This document shows, piece by piece, positions 15,188 through 24,121 of a DNA stretch of 64,000 nucleotides (position 1 is the stretch's first letter; each line of letters opens with the position of its first letter). The stretch is taken from the NCBI GenBank assembly GCA_902787755.1, contig CADAHL010000003.1:61991-125990 (forward strand), in the 5' to 3' direction. The notes beneath the pieces were generated by a model, which saw only the letters and a program-made list of their open reading frames with translations, was not told the origin of the DNA and searched no databases. Origin of the DNA: Oscillospiraceae bacterium (GTDB lineage Bacteria > Bacillota > Clostridia > Oscillospirales > Oscillospiraceae). The position numbers and the translations under genes were made by a program.

Positions 15188-15865
15188 GTGAAGCTGCTGT
15201 ATGCGGAAGATGAACCGGCCATGAGCGAGGCCGTAGTGGACATTCTGGAATACCACAACTACAGCGTGGACGCCGTCTACGACGGGGCCGACGCCCTGGC
15301 TTACGCCAGGAGTGAGGATTACGACGGCATCATTCTGGACGTGATGATGCCCAGGCTCTCCGGCCTGGAGGTGCTGCGCACCCTCCGAAGCGAGGGCTGT
15401 CGGACGCCGGTGCTGCTGCTGACAGCCAAGGCCGAGGTAGAGGACCGGATCCAGGGGCTGGACCTGGGGGCGGACGACTACCTGCCCAAGCCCTTCGCCA
15501 TGGGCGAGCTGCTGGCCCGGGTTCGGGCCATGCTGCGGCGGCGGGAGGAATTCACGCCCAATCTGCTCTCCTGCGGAGACCTCCGGCTGAACCAGCAGAC
15601 CGCGGAGCTGAGCTGCGGGAGCGCCAGCCTTGTCCTGCCCAAGCTGGAATACAAGCTCATGGAGCTGCTGATGCTCAACCAGGGCCGCTGTCTCAGCACA
15701 GAGGATATGCTGGTGAAGGTCTGGGGCTATGAGACGGAGGCGGACGTGGGCGTGGTGTGGGTGTATCTGAGCTATCTGCGCAAGCGCCTGAGCGCTTTGG
15801 GCTCCCGGGTGGAGATCCGGGCCCGCCGGGGCGTAGGCTACATGCTGGAGGCGCCTCATGATTAA
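15188..15865 (+). CDS. OmpR-family response regulator
   Basis: This 225-residue DNA-binding regulator has a receiver domain with acidic pair Glu7/Asp8, phospho-acceptor Asp51 (GIILDVMMPRLSG), Thr78 and a conserved Lys near 101 (DDYLPKPF), followed by an OmpR/PhoB winged helix (about 128-225, ending RRGVGYMLE). The GTG start is preceded by AAGGGAG. It overlaps the kinase gene by 8 bases, so the two form a two-component operon. The signal and target genes cannot be told. Confidence 0.93.
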   Translation: MKLLYAEDEPAMSEAVVDILEYHNYSVDAVYDGADALAYARSEDYDGIILDVMMPRLSGLEVLRTLRSEGCRTPVLLLTAKAEVEDRIQGLDLGADDYLPKPFAMGELLARVRAMLRRREEFTPNLLSCGDLRLNQQTAELSCGSASLVLPKLEYKLMELLMLNQGRCLSTEDMLVKVWGYETEADVGVVWVYLSYLRKRLSALGSRVEIRARRGVGYMLEAPHD

Positions 15866-17096
15866 GACGCTGCAGAGGAAATTCATCGTCACCGCCATGA
15901 TCGCGGTCAGCGTGCTGCTGCTGGCGCTGCTGGGCGCCATCAACGTCTTCAGCGCCGTCTCCTCCGCCGCCGATTCCCAGCGGCTGCTGGGCCAACTGGC
16001 CTCCTTCGAGGATTTTGGCCCGGCGATCCGCCCGGAGCTTCGCGAAGATCAGGAAAAAGGTGTGTTTCGCCGCAGCCCGGATGAAAATGACCGGATGAGC
16101 GCCCTGACCTTCTCTGTCTGTTTCGACGGAGAGGATCAATTGCGCAGCCTTTCCCTGGATCGCATCGCCACGGTGGACGAGACTCAGGCCGAGGCGCTGG
16201 GACGGCAGGCACTGGAGAGCGGTCGGAACGAGGGCCGCCTGGAGAACTACCGCTATCGGATCGTCCAGCCCGCCCCGGATTCCCGTACCGTGGTCTTTCT
16301 GGACGTGAGCGGCCAGCAGCGCTCGCTTCTGCGCCTGGCGGTGCTGTCCCTGTTGGGTGGAGTCCTGGCCTGGCTGGCCATGCTGCTTCTGGTGTCCCTG
16401 CTCTCCCGCCGGGCCATCCGGCCCATTGCTGAAAACATGCAGCGGCAGCGGCAGTTCGTCACCGACGCCGGACACGAGTTGAAAACGCCCCTGGCCATTA
16501 TCCTGGCCAATACCGAGGCCCTGGAGCTGCGCCAGGGAGAGAGCAAATACAGCCAAAATATCCGGGCCCAGGTTCAGCGGCTCACGGGCCTGACCCAGAA
16601 TCTGCTGACCCTGGCCCGGGCTGACGAGGCCTCGGCCCCGTCCTCGGACAGCATCGTGGATCTGAGCGGGCTCTGTTCCGATCAGCTGGAGATGTTCCGG
16701 GCCCCGGCAGAGCTGCGGGGTCTGGGTCTGGAGGCACAGATCGCGCCGGAGGTATCCGTCCGCGGTGACGGTGGCCAGCTGGGTCAGCTGCTGAGCATTC
16801 TGCTGGATAACGCAGTCAAATACTGCTCCGAGGGCGGCGGGATCGCTCTGGAGCTCTCCGGCGGGGATCGGCCCCTGCTGCGTCTCTCCAACAGCGTCAG
16901 CGGCGAGGAGATCGACACCGAGCGCATCTTCGACCGCTTTTACCGCCGGGATGAATCCCGCTCACGCCAGACCGGCGGCTTCGGCATCGGTCTTTCCGCA
17001 GCCCGGGCCATCGCCCGCGCCTACGGCGCCGAGCTGACCGCGGAGTGCGCGGAGGGCCGGATCTGTTTCTCACTGCGCTTTCCCATCCGGAAATAA
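15858..17096 (+). CDS. Membrane sensor histidine kinase
   Basis: This 412-residue kinase is the partner of the adjacent response regulator. It has a first membrane helix (about residues 12-34), an extracytoplasmic domain of about 120 residues, a second helix (about 155-178), the H box TDAGHELKTPLAIILA with the phospho-acceptor His near residue 205, then N (LLDNAVKYC), F (IFDRFYRRD) and G2 (GGFGIGLSAARA) boxes. There is no HAMP or PAS domain. The start overlaps the regulator's stop by 8 bases. The sensed signal is unknown. Confidence 0.93.
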   Translation: MIKTLQRKFIVTAMIAVSVLLLALLGAINVFSAVSSAADSQRLLGQLASFEDFGPAIRPELREDQEKGVFRRSPDENDRMSALTFSVCFDGEDQLRSLSLDRIATVDETQAEALGRQALESGRNEGRLENYRYRIVQPAPDSRTVVFLDVSGQQRSLLRLAVLSLLGGVLAWLAMLLLVSLLSRRAIRPIAENMQRQRQFVTDAGHELKTPLAIILANTEALELRQGESKYSQNIRAQVQRLTGLTQNLLTLARADEASAPSSDSIVDLSGLCSDQLEMFRAPAELRGLGLEAQIAPEVSVRGDGGQLGQLLSILLDNAVKYCSEGGGIALELSGGDRPLLRLSNSVSGEEIDTERIFDRFYRRDESRSRQTGGFGIGLSAARAIARAYGAELTAECAEGRICFSLRFPIRK

Positions 17097-17129
17097 GCTG
17101 GAATCAAAGATCTGACAGGAGGTCAAAAC

Positions 17130-18248
17130 ATGGTAAACAACAGATTTTTCCCCGAGATCCACGGCAACTTTGGCTTTGGCTGCATGCGTCTGCCCCTCAT
17201 CGGCGAGGAGGTGGATCTGCCCCAGTTCACGCAGATGGTGGACCGCTTCCTGGAGCAGGGCTTCAACTACTTCGACACGGCCCACGGCTATCTGGGAGGC
17301 CGCAGCGAAACGGCCCTGCGCTCCTGCCTGACCAGCCGCTACCCGAGAGAAAAGTTTCTGCTCACCGACAAGCTCACCGGCAACTACTTCGAGAAGGAGG
17401 AGGATATCCGGCCCTTCTTCCAGTCCCAGCTGGAGGCCTGCGGGGTGGAATACTTCGACTTCTACCTGATGCACGCCCAGAACCTGAGGATCTTCCAGCA
17501 CTTCAAAGCCTGCCGGGCCTATGAGACGGCCTTCGAGCTGAAGAAGGAGGGGAAGATCCGCCACGTGGGCATCTCCTTCCACGACTCTCCGGAGGCGCTG
17601 GAGCAGATCCTCAGCGAGTACCCCGAGATCGAGGTGGTCCAGATCCAGTTCAACTATCTGGACTACGAGAATCCCAACGTCCAGAGCCGGGCCGTGTATG
17701 AGGTTCTGGCCCGGCACAACAAGCCGGTGCTCATTATGGAGCCGGTGAAGGGCGGCACCCTGGTGAATCTGCCCGATTCGGCCAAAGCCCTGCTGGATCC
17801 CCTGGGCGGCAGCTATGCCAGCTTTGCCGTGCGCTTTGCCGCCAGCTTCCCCCAGGTCTGCGTGGTGCTCTCCGGCATGAGCACTCTGGATCAGATGGAG
17901 GACAACACCGGTTTTATGAAGGACTTCCGCCCCCTGGATGAAAACGAGCAGGCGGCGGTGGCCAAGGTCCGGGAGCTGCTGGTCAGGGAGAATCGGATCC
18001 CATGCACCGCCTGCCGCTACTGCGTGGAGGGATGTCCCATGCAGATCCCCATTCCGGATCTGTTCCACTGCATGAACATGAAGAAGGTCTTCCACAACTG
18101 GGGCCAGGAGTCCCGGTATCAGGCTCTGACCCAGGATCGGGGCAAGGCCTCCGACTGTGTGCGCTGCGGCCAGTGCGAGAGCGTCTGTCCTCAGCAGCTG
18201 GAGATCCGGGAGCTGCTGGTTAAGGTGGCGGAGGAGTTCGAGAAATAA
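17130..18248 (+). CDS. Aldo/keto reductase with C-terminal 4Fe-4S ferredoxin domain
   Basis: This 372-residue protein has the same plan as the reductase at 1038: a TIM-barrel with Asp49 (YFDTAHGY), Tyr54, Lys81 and His115 (YLMHAQN), then two Cys clusters, CTACRYCVEGCP (about 292-303) and CVRCGQCESVCP (about 345-356), for two 4Fe-4S clusters. It is only moderately similar to the first copy, so the two are old paralogues. A good AGGAGG site precedes ATG 17130. It lies 33 bases after the kinase and may be read with it. Substrate unknown. Confidence 0.9.
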   Translation: MVNNRFFPEIHGNFGFGCMRLPLIGEEVDLPQFTQMVDRFLEQGFNYFDTAHGYLGGRSETALRSCLTSRYPREKFLLTDKLTGNYFEKEEDIRPFFQSQLEACGVEYFDFYLMHAQNLRIFQHFKACRAYETAFELKKEGKIRHVGISFHDSPEALEQILSEYPEIEVVQIQFNYLDYENPNVQSRAVYEVLARHNKPVLIMEPVKGGTLVNLPDSAKALLDPLGGSYASFAVRFAASFPQVCVVLSGMSTLDQMEDNTGFMKDFRPLDENEQAAVAKVRELLVRENRIPCTACRYCVEGCPMQIPIPDLFHCMNMKKVFHNWGQESRYQALTQDRGKASDCVRCGQCESVCPQQLEIRELLVKVAEEFEK

Positions 18249-18256
18249 GCGAATAC

Positions 18257-18285
18257 TTGAAAACCATGGGGCGGAGTGTTATACT
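18257..18285 (+). promoter_or_regulatory. Promoter of the LRR lipoprotein gene
   Basis: TTGAAA and TATACT with a 17-base spacer, about 64 bases before ATG 18349. Confidence 0.8.
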
Positions 18286-18348
18286 GAGAGTCGCAATTTT
18301 GTGATCTCAGGGGACTCCGTCCCTTCATTTTCGTTCTGGAGGCGTCTC

Positions 18349-19752
18349 ATGCGTAAATTCTGTCTGCTGCTGTCGGTGCTGCTGGCCCTGGTGCTGTGCG
18401 CCTGCGGCCAGTCCTCCCCCGCCGCCGAGCCCACACCGGTGCCGGTGATCGAGTCCGCGCCCACTCCCACCCCCGAGCCGGTGACCAGCCTGGATCTCTC
18501 CGAGGAGCCGCCCGAGGCCGCGGAGGGCATCCAGTGGACCGAGGATCTGCGCTTTGTGGACCTGGGAGAAGACAGCTACAAGGCCTGGGAAGTGGAGAAA
18601 ATGTGCAGGGAGCACCCGGAGGTGGAGATCGCCTATGCCTTCCATCTGGACTCCGAGCGCTTCACCCTGGCCGACACCAGCGTGGATCTGTCCCAGCGTC
18701 AGGATCTGGCTGGCGCTCTTCTGGAGTGGCTGCCCATGATGAAGAACCTTACCGAGGTGGAGCTGGGCAGCGGCGATTACCGGCAGCGCAACGGGCTGGA
18801 GGACAGCCCACTGGACTTCCGCACCATCCGCGCCATGGAGGACGCCGCCCCCCAGGCCCATTTCAGCTACGCCTTCACCTTCTACGGCAAGGACTTCACG
18901 CTGGACAGCACCTTCATGGATATGAACCACATCGCCATGGACGATGAGGGCGAGCTGGTCCAGGCCATTGCCCTGTGCATGCCTGAGCTGAGCTATCTGG
19001 ACATGGACTTCTGCGAGGTCTCTGACGAGCGCATGGCCGAGATCCGGGATTCCCTGCCCAACGCCGATGTGGTCTGGCGCATCTGGTTCGGCAAGGGCCG
19101 GGAGGGTGGCTACACCGCCCGGACCGATGTGGAGAAGATCCTGGCCTCCAACCCGGACAAGTGCGGAGAGCTGAACAAGGCCACCACCGAAGCGCTCAAA
19201 TACTGCACCAAGGTCAAGTATCTGGATCTGGGCCACAACGACCAGCTGGACGACATCTCCTTCTGCGCCTACATGCCGGATCTGGAGGTGCTGGTGCTGG
19301 CCATGGGCGGCTTCCACGACCTCAGTCCCCTGGCCAACTGCCCCAAGCTGGAGTATCTAGAGATCCAGACCTCCGGTGTCAGCGATCTGCGGCCTCTGTC
19401 CGGGCTGAAGAATCTGCGGCACCTGAACATCTGCTACAACTTCACGCTGATGGACATTACCCCTTTGTACGAGCTGACGGAGCTGGAACGGCTCTACATC
19501 GGCATCTACGACCCGGTACCCCCGGAGCAGATTGAGGAGATGCAGCGCCGGGCCCCCCAGTGCAAGATCGTCACCGACATCGAGGATCCGGTGGACGGCG
19601 GCTGGCGTTACGTGGCCTACGACGCTCTGGGCGGCGGTATCGCCGATCCCCGCTACGCCCTGCTGCGGGAGCAGTTCGGCTACGGCTCCGCCCCCTACTG
19701 CTATGCCTACATTGAAAACGATCCCCTGTACTATCCCCACGGGCAGAATTGA
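18349..19752 (+). CDS. Leucine-rich-repeat lipoprotein
   Basis: This 467-residue surface protein has a lipoprotein signal (LLLSVLLALVLCACGQ, lipidated Cys about 21), a Pro/Thr-rich stretch, a middle domain with two similar EIAYAFHLD/HFSYAFTFYG units, and leucine-rich repeats around residues 285-390 (VKYLDLGHNDQLDDISF, LEVLVLAMGGFHDLSPL, LEYLEIQTSGVSDLRPL, LRHLNICYNFTLMDITPL). ATG 18349 has GGAGG; the frame is open upstream into the reductase but lacks a site there. It is a single gene with its own promoter and terminator. It probably acts in binding at the cell surface; the ligand is not known. Confidence 0.85.
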   Translation: MRKFCLLLSVLLALVLCACGQSSPAAEPTPVPVIESAPTPTPEPVTSLDLSEEPPEAAEGIQWTEDLRFVDLGEDSYKAWEVEKMCREHPEVEIAYAFHLDSERFTLADTSVDLSQRQDLAGALLEWLPMMKNLTEVELGSGDYRQRNGLEDSPLDFRTIRAMEDAAPQAHFSYAFTFYGKDFTLDSTFMDMNHIAMDDEGELVQAIALCMPELSYLDMDFCEVSDERMAEIRDSLPNADVVWRIWFGKGREGGYTARTDVEKILASNPDKCGELNKATTEALKYCTKVKYLDLGHNDQLDDISFCAYMPDLEVLVLAMGGFHDLSPLANCPKLEYLEIQTSGVSDLRPLSGLKNLRHLNICYNFTLMDITPLYELTELERLYIGIYDPVPPEQIEEMQRRAPQCKIVTDIEDPVDGGWRYVAYDALGGGIADPRYALLREQFGYGSAPYCYAYIENDPLYYPHGQN

Positions 19753-19761
19753 GACAGACAG

Positions 19762-19797
19762 CAAGCCTCCGAAACCACGGTTTCGGGGGCTTTTTTG
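19762..19797 (+). terminator. Terminator of the LRR lipoprotein gene
   Basis: GCCTCCGAAACC and GGTTTCGGGGGC form the stem, followed by TTTTTT. Confidence 0.9.
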
Positions 19798-19807
19798 CGC
19801 ACAGGGT

Positions 19808-19846
19808 GAAAAACGAGGCTGTGACGATCATCACAGCCTCGTTTTC
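19808..19846 (-). terminator. Terminator of the Fe-S flavoprotein gene
   Basis: On the minus strand AACGAGGCTGTGA pairs with TCACAGCCTCGTT, followed by TTTC. The stem is a 13-bp near-perfect palindrome and could also act in the other direction. Confidence 0.8.
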
Positions 19847-19861
19847 TGTCTTTTGTACGAT

Positions 19862-22603
19862 TTACTTCTTCTTGTTCTTCAGGATGCGGATCTCACGCTT
19901 GAGGGCGTAGGGTCCGATAGCCTTCAGCTTGTCCTCGGCCCGGTACATGGTGCTGGCCTCCGGGTGATCGCGGAGCAGGTGGATGGCGTCGAACTCGCAC
20001 TTGGTGGTGCACAGACCGCAGCCGATGCACTGGTTCTCGTCCACCTCGGTGGCGCCGCAGCCCAGGCAGCGGGCAGCCTCCCGCTTGACCTGCTCCTCGG
20101 TGAAGGGCAGACGGTCCTTCTCGAAGGTCTTGGCCTTGGCGGCGTCGTAGCTGGGCACCTGGCGCTGAGCGTGATCGTAGTCGTAGGGGATCATGATGTC
20201 GGTCTTGTCCAGCTCGATGAAGTGGCGCAGGTTGCGGTTGATGAGCAGATCCTGGCCGGGCTGCACGAAGCGGTGCAGGCTGATGGCGCCCTCGCGGCCG
20301 GCGGCAATGGCGTCGATGGCGAACTTGGGTCCGGTCAGGCAGTCGCCGCCCACGAAGATATCGGGCTCGGCGGTCTGGAAGGTCTGGGCGTCAGCCTCGG
20401 CGTTGCCCTTCTGGCCGATCTTGACGCTGCCGAGATCCAGCTTGCCCCAGTCGATGCGCTGGCCGATGGAGCCGATGACGGAGTCTACCTCGATGGTCTC
20501 GAACCGGCCGGTGCCAACGGGCTTGCGGCGTCCCTTCTCGTCGGGCTCGCCCAGCTCCATGATCTCCACCTTCAGGCCGCAGACCTTGCCGTCCTTGCCC
20601 AGGATCTCCACAGGAGCGTTCAGGAAGCGGAACTGCACGCCTTCGGCCTTGGCCTCCTCCACCTCTTCCCGGTCGGCGGGCATCTCAGCCTCGGACCGGC
20701 GGTAGATGATATAGGTCTCCTCCGCGCCCAGACGGACCGCGGTGCGGCACACGTCCATGGCCACGTTGCCCGCGCCGATGACGGCGCAGCGCTTGCCCAG
20801 CCGGGGCTTCTCGCCCAGGTTCACCTGACGCATGAAGCCCACGCCGCCGAATACGCCCTCCAGGTCCTCGCCGGGAATGCCGATGGGAGAGGATTTCTGG
20901 GCGCCGATGGCCAGATAGAAGCCCTTGTAGCCCTGCTCGCGCAGCTGGGCGATGGTGATATCCTTGCCGATCTCCACGCCCATCTCAAACTTCACGCCCA
21001 TCTCGCGCAGCACGTCGATCTCGGCGTTGATGACCTCACGGCTCAGCCGGAAGGAGGGGATGCCCAGGGTGAGCATGCCGCCGGGGACCGGGTTGCGGTC
21101 AAAGACGGTGACGTTCTCGTAGCCCATATTGGCCAGGTAGAAGGCGCAGCTCAGGCCGGCGGGGCCGGCGCCGATGATGGCGATCTTCTGGGGGTAGCGG
21201 AAGTTGGGATCGGGGTTAAAGTTCTTCACCGGCGGGACATAGCGGGTCTCGGCCTTCAGCTCCAGCTCGGAGACGAAGCGCTTGATCTCGTCGATGGCCA
21301 CGGGCCGGTCGATGGTGCCGCGGGTGCAGGCCTCCTCGCAGCGGCGGTTGCAGACGCTGCCGCAGACGGCGGGGAAGGGATTGTCCTGCTTGATGAGCTT
21401 CAGGGCGTCCAGATAACGGCCCTGAGCGGCCATCTTGATGTAGCCCTGAACGGCGATGTGGGCCGGGCAGGCGGTCTTGCAGGGAGAGGTGCCGGTGTCG
21501 TAGCAGTTGAGCTGGTTGAGGGCCTTGTAGTCCGGGGACCACTTCTCCGGGCCCCACTTGGTGGCGTCGGGCAGTTCGTGCTTGGGATAGCTGACGGGGC
21601 CCTGCTTGGTGCAGAGCTTCTGGCCCAGGCGGGCGGCGCCGGCAGGACAGACCTCCACGCACTTGCCGCAGGCCACGCACTTGTCCTTGTCCACATGAGC
21701 CACGTAGGCGCTGCGGGACATGTTGGGGGTATTGAACAGCTGAGAGGTCCGCAGAGCATAGCACACGCCGGGGGCGCAGTTGCACATACCGAAGATCTTG
21801 TTCTCGCCGTCGATGTTGGTGACCTGGTGCACGTAGCCCAGATCCTCAGCCCGCTGGAAGATGCGCAGAGCCTCCTCCTTGTCGATGCGGCGGCCCTTGC
21901 CGGTCTCCACCAGGTAGTCGGCAAACTCGCCTACGCCGACGCACCAGTCGGACTTGATATCGCCGGAGCCGCGGCCCTGGACGGTCTCAGCCCGACGGCA
22001 GGAGCAGACGCCCACGCCGATATGGCCGTCGTACTTCTCCAGCCAGTGGGAGATATGCTCGATGCTCAGGGACTGCTGGTGGGCGGGGATGGCCTTTTCC
22101 ACGGGAATCACGTGCATACCGATGCCGGCGCCTCCGGGAGGCACCATGGCGGTGACCTTCTCCAGGGGCAGGAAGGTCATGCGCTCGAAGAAGCGGGTGA
22201 CCTCGGGATGCTCCTCGGCCAGAGTGGGATGCATGTTCAGCATCTCGGCGGAGCCGGGGACGTACATGGACAGGTAGTACAGGCGGTTCTCCCGGGTGTG
22301 GGGGATGTCCTGGTCATACTTCTCGCCGTAGTCGTACTCCAGCAGGCCGATGACGGACATCTCCTGGAGCTTCTCGTACAGATGCTCCTCTTCCTTGCCG
22401 GTCATCTGCACCAGCTGCTTGAGGCTGTAGCGGACGCGCTTGTCCATGGTCAGCGCGATCTCCACCATCTCGTCGTCAAGCACGTCTTTGAAGCCCCAGT
22501 ATTCGGGACATTCCTCGTCGATGGGCTTCAGGCCCAGCTTGTAAGGGATCCGGTCCGTGATCTTCTTACCAAGCTTGAACAGATTCTCTTTGTTTGTTAC
22601 CAT
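19862..22603 (-). CDS. Multidomain Fe-S flavoprotein with GltD-like NAD(P)/FAD module
   Basis: This 913-residue cytosolic protein looks like an electron-transfer oxidoreductase. Residues 1-300 form an N-terminal domain with Cys clusters (GVCSCRR near 200, CNCAPGVC near 273). A ferredoxin motif CVACGKCVEVCP follows at about 307-318. A GltD-like region then has Cys motifs (CPAHIAVQGYI, CGSVCNRRCEEAC), an FAD Rossmann GAGPAGLSCAF near 475 and an NAD(P) Rossmann GAGNVAMDVC near 607. The C-terminus has CLGCGATEVDENQCIGCGLC (about 848-872). GltD and NfnB share the central module. It is a single gene; the electron partner is not visible. Confidence 0.85.
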   Translation of the reverse strand: MVTNKENLFKLGKKITDRIPYKLGLKPIDEECPEYWGFKDVLDDEMVEIALTMDKRVRYSLKQLVQMTGKEEEHLYEKLQEMSVIGLLEYDYGEKYDQDIPHTRENRLYYLSMYVPGSAEMLNMHPTLAEEHPEVTRFFERMTFLPLEKVTAMVPPGGAGIGMHVIPVEKAIPAHQQSLSIEHISHWLEKYDGHIGVGVCSCRRAETVQGRGSGDIKSDWCVGVGEFADYLVETGKGRRIDKEEALRIFQRAEDLGYVHQVTNIDGENKIFGMCNCAPGVCYALRTSQLFNTPNMSRSAYVAHVDKDKCVACGKCVEVCPAGAARLGQKLCTKQGPVSYPKHELPDATKWGPEKWSPDYKALNQLNCYDTGTSPCKTACPAHIAVQGYIKMAAQGRYLDALKLIKQDNPFPAVCGSVCNRRCEEACTRGTIDRPVAIDEIKRFVSELELKAETRYVPPVKNFNPDPNFRYPQKIAIIGAGPAGLSCAFYLANMGYENVTVFDRNPVPGGMLTLGIPSFRLSREVINAEIDVLREMGVKFEMGVEIGKDITIAQLREQGYKGFYLAIGAQKSSPIGIPGEDLEGVFGGVGFMRQVNLGEKPRLGKRCAVIGAGNVAMDVCRTAVRLGAEETYIIYRRSEAEMPADREEVEEAKAEGVQFRFLNAPVEILGKDGKVCGLKVEIMELGEPDEKGRRKPVGTGRFETIEVDSVIGSIGQRIDWGKLDLGSVKIGQKGNAEADAQTFQTAEPDIFVGGDCLTGPKFAIDAIAAGREGAISLHRFVQPGQDLLINRNLRHFIELDKTDIMIPYDYDHAQRQVPSYDAAKAKTFEKDRLPFTEEQVKREAARCLGCGATEVDENQCIGCGLCTTKCEFDAIHLLRDHPEASTMYRAEDKLKAIGPYALKREIRILKNKKK

Positions 22604-22712
22604 TGTTCGCTCCCTCTCCTGTGTATTTATCTAAAATGTCGACACGCTCGGATTATATTATAGAGCATATCATATCGGTCCCGTTTTGTCACGAATTTTC
22701 TTGCTTCCTGAG

Positions 22713-22757
22713 GAAACAGAGAGCCGGGCCCAAGTCGGGTCCGACTCTCTGTTTTGA
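22713..22757 (-). terminator. Probable terminator after ricT
   Basis: AACAGAGAG and CTCTCTGTT are the outer arms, with a GC-rich inner stem. The hairpin lies just past the ricT stop on the minus strand; the following T-run is short. Confidence 0.65.
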
Positions 22758-22783
22758 TTGGATGGATAGGAATCTCTCGGCCT

Positions 22784-24121
22784 TCAGGCTTTGGGAGATT
22801 CGCCCTTGGATTTGGGTTTGCGGTGGTGATAATTCCTCCGGCGGCGGGCTTCGTCTTTTGCCTTGCCCTCTTCCCCGCCGGTCTTTCCGCCATCGGCCTT
22901 GTCCGCAGCCTTGACCTTCTCTCCGCCGGAAACGGCGTGGGCCTCCACCTTCACGGTCCTGGCGCCCCGGCTGCGATTTCTCCGGTTCTTGCCTTCCTCG
23001 GTCTTTTCCGGCTTCTCGGTCTTTTCGGCCTTCTTCGCGTCGCCGTCCTTCCGGGCGTCGCTCCCGCTGTGCGCCTTTCCGGACTCGCCGGGCTTCTGCT
23101 TCTCCGGGTCGGTGCGGCTTTCGCTCCTGCGGTTCCGTTTTCTCCGGGACCGCTTCTCCCCTTCGCCGCTTTCCTCTCTCCCGAGGGTCTCCGCCTCAGG
23201 AACCACCAGCACCGGCACGGACCAGTTGTCCTCCGGCTCTTCCTCCGGCTCCGGCTCCTCGGGCACATACTCGAGCACATGAGGCGGCTCCATTCCGTCC
23301 TTCGGACGGCCGCCGGGCACCTGGGCCAGCTCCCTGGCCTTATACAGATGCAGGCTGTCCTCGCTCTCGCCGTCCAGGCGGACCTTCACGTTCTGGCGCA
23401 GGAGATTGACCTGCACAGCGGTACCGTAGCCGTCGATGGTCTCCACAAAGGAGCCCTGCTTGGGCACCCGCTTGAGCAGATCCTCATAGGCCTCCTGTTC
23501 ATACCGCAGGCAGCACATCAGCCGCCCGCAGCTGCCGGAGATCTTGGTGGGGTTCAGAGACAGGGACTGGACCTTGGCCATCTTGGTGGATACCGGCTGG
23601 AAGTCCTCCAGGAACTGATGGCAGCAGTAGGGCCGGCCGCAGATACCGATCCCGCCGATCATCTTGGCCTCGTCCCGGACGCCGATCTGCCGCAGCTCGA
23701 TCCGGTTGCGGAACACCCCCGCCAGGTCCTTCACCAGTTCCCGGAAATCCACCCGGCCGTCGGCGGTGAAGAAGAAAGTGGTCTTGGTGCCCTCAAAGTT
23801 GCACTCCGCGTCCACCAGCTTCATCTCCAGGCCGTGTTCGGCGATCTTCCGGCGGCAGATGACCATGGCCTCCTGCTCTCTCTTTTTGTTGAGCTCCGCC
23901 ACCCGCAGATCATCGGTGGTGGCCATGCGCACCACCGGGCGCAGGGGCTGGATCACGGCGGTGTCCTCCACCATGTGGTTGCCCTGACTGGCCTCGGCGA
24001 TCTCCAGGCCCTTGGCCGTCTCCACGATCACCTTGTCGCCGGAGCGGACCTGCAGGCCGTTGGGGGCGAAATAATAGCTCTTGCCCCGGTTTTTAAAACG
24101 AATACTGACGATTTCAATCAA
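22784..24121 (-). CDS. ricT: PSP1-domain protein RicT (YaaT-like) with long charged tail
   Basis: RicT (YaaT) is part of the RicAFT complex that binds Fe-S clusters and affects RNase Y-dependent mRNA maturation and sporulation in Bacillus. The PSP1 region covers about residues 1-260, with Cys motifs GICGRPYCC and GSCGRLMCCLRYE as expected. The last 150 residues are a Lys/Arg/Glu-rich, low-complexity tail with a basic end, much longer than the Bacillus protein. I chose TTG at 24121: it overlaps the holB stop as TTGA and has GAGGA upstream. The order holB-ricT matches Bacillus. Confidence 0.88.
   Translation of the reverse strand: MIEIVSIRFKNRGKSYYFAPNGLQVRSGDKVIVETAKGLEIAEASQGNHMVEDTAVIQPLRPVVRMATTDDLRVAELNKKREQEAMVICRRKIAEHGLEMKLVDAECNFEGTKTTFFFTADGRVDFRELVKDLAGVFRNRIELRQIGVRDEAKMIGGIGICGRPYCCHQFLEDFQPVSTKMAKVQSLSLNPTKISGSCGRLMCCLRYEQEAYEDLLKRVPKQGSFVETIDGYGTAVQVNLLRQNVKVRLDGESEDSLHLYKARELAQVPGGRPKDGMEPPHVLEYVPEEPEPEEEPEDNWSVPVLVVPEAETLGREESGEGEKRSRRKRNRRSESRTDPEKQKPGESGKAHSGSDARKDGDAKKAEKTEKPEKTEEGKNRRNRSRGARTVKVEAHAVSGGEKVKAADKADGGKTGGEEGKAKDEARRRRNYHHRKPKSKGESPKA

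Noticed and set aside
19532-22663. A 1043-codon open frame on the plus strand
   Set aside because: It lies antisense to the Fe-S flavoprotein gene, and its Val/Leu/Ala/Gly/His-rich translation is typical of the reverse of GC-rich codons. No ribosome site or known domain.
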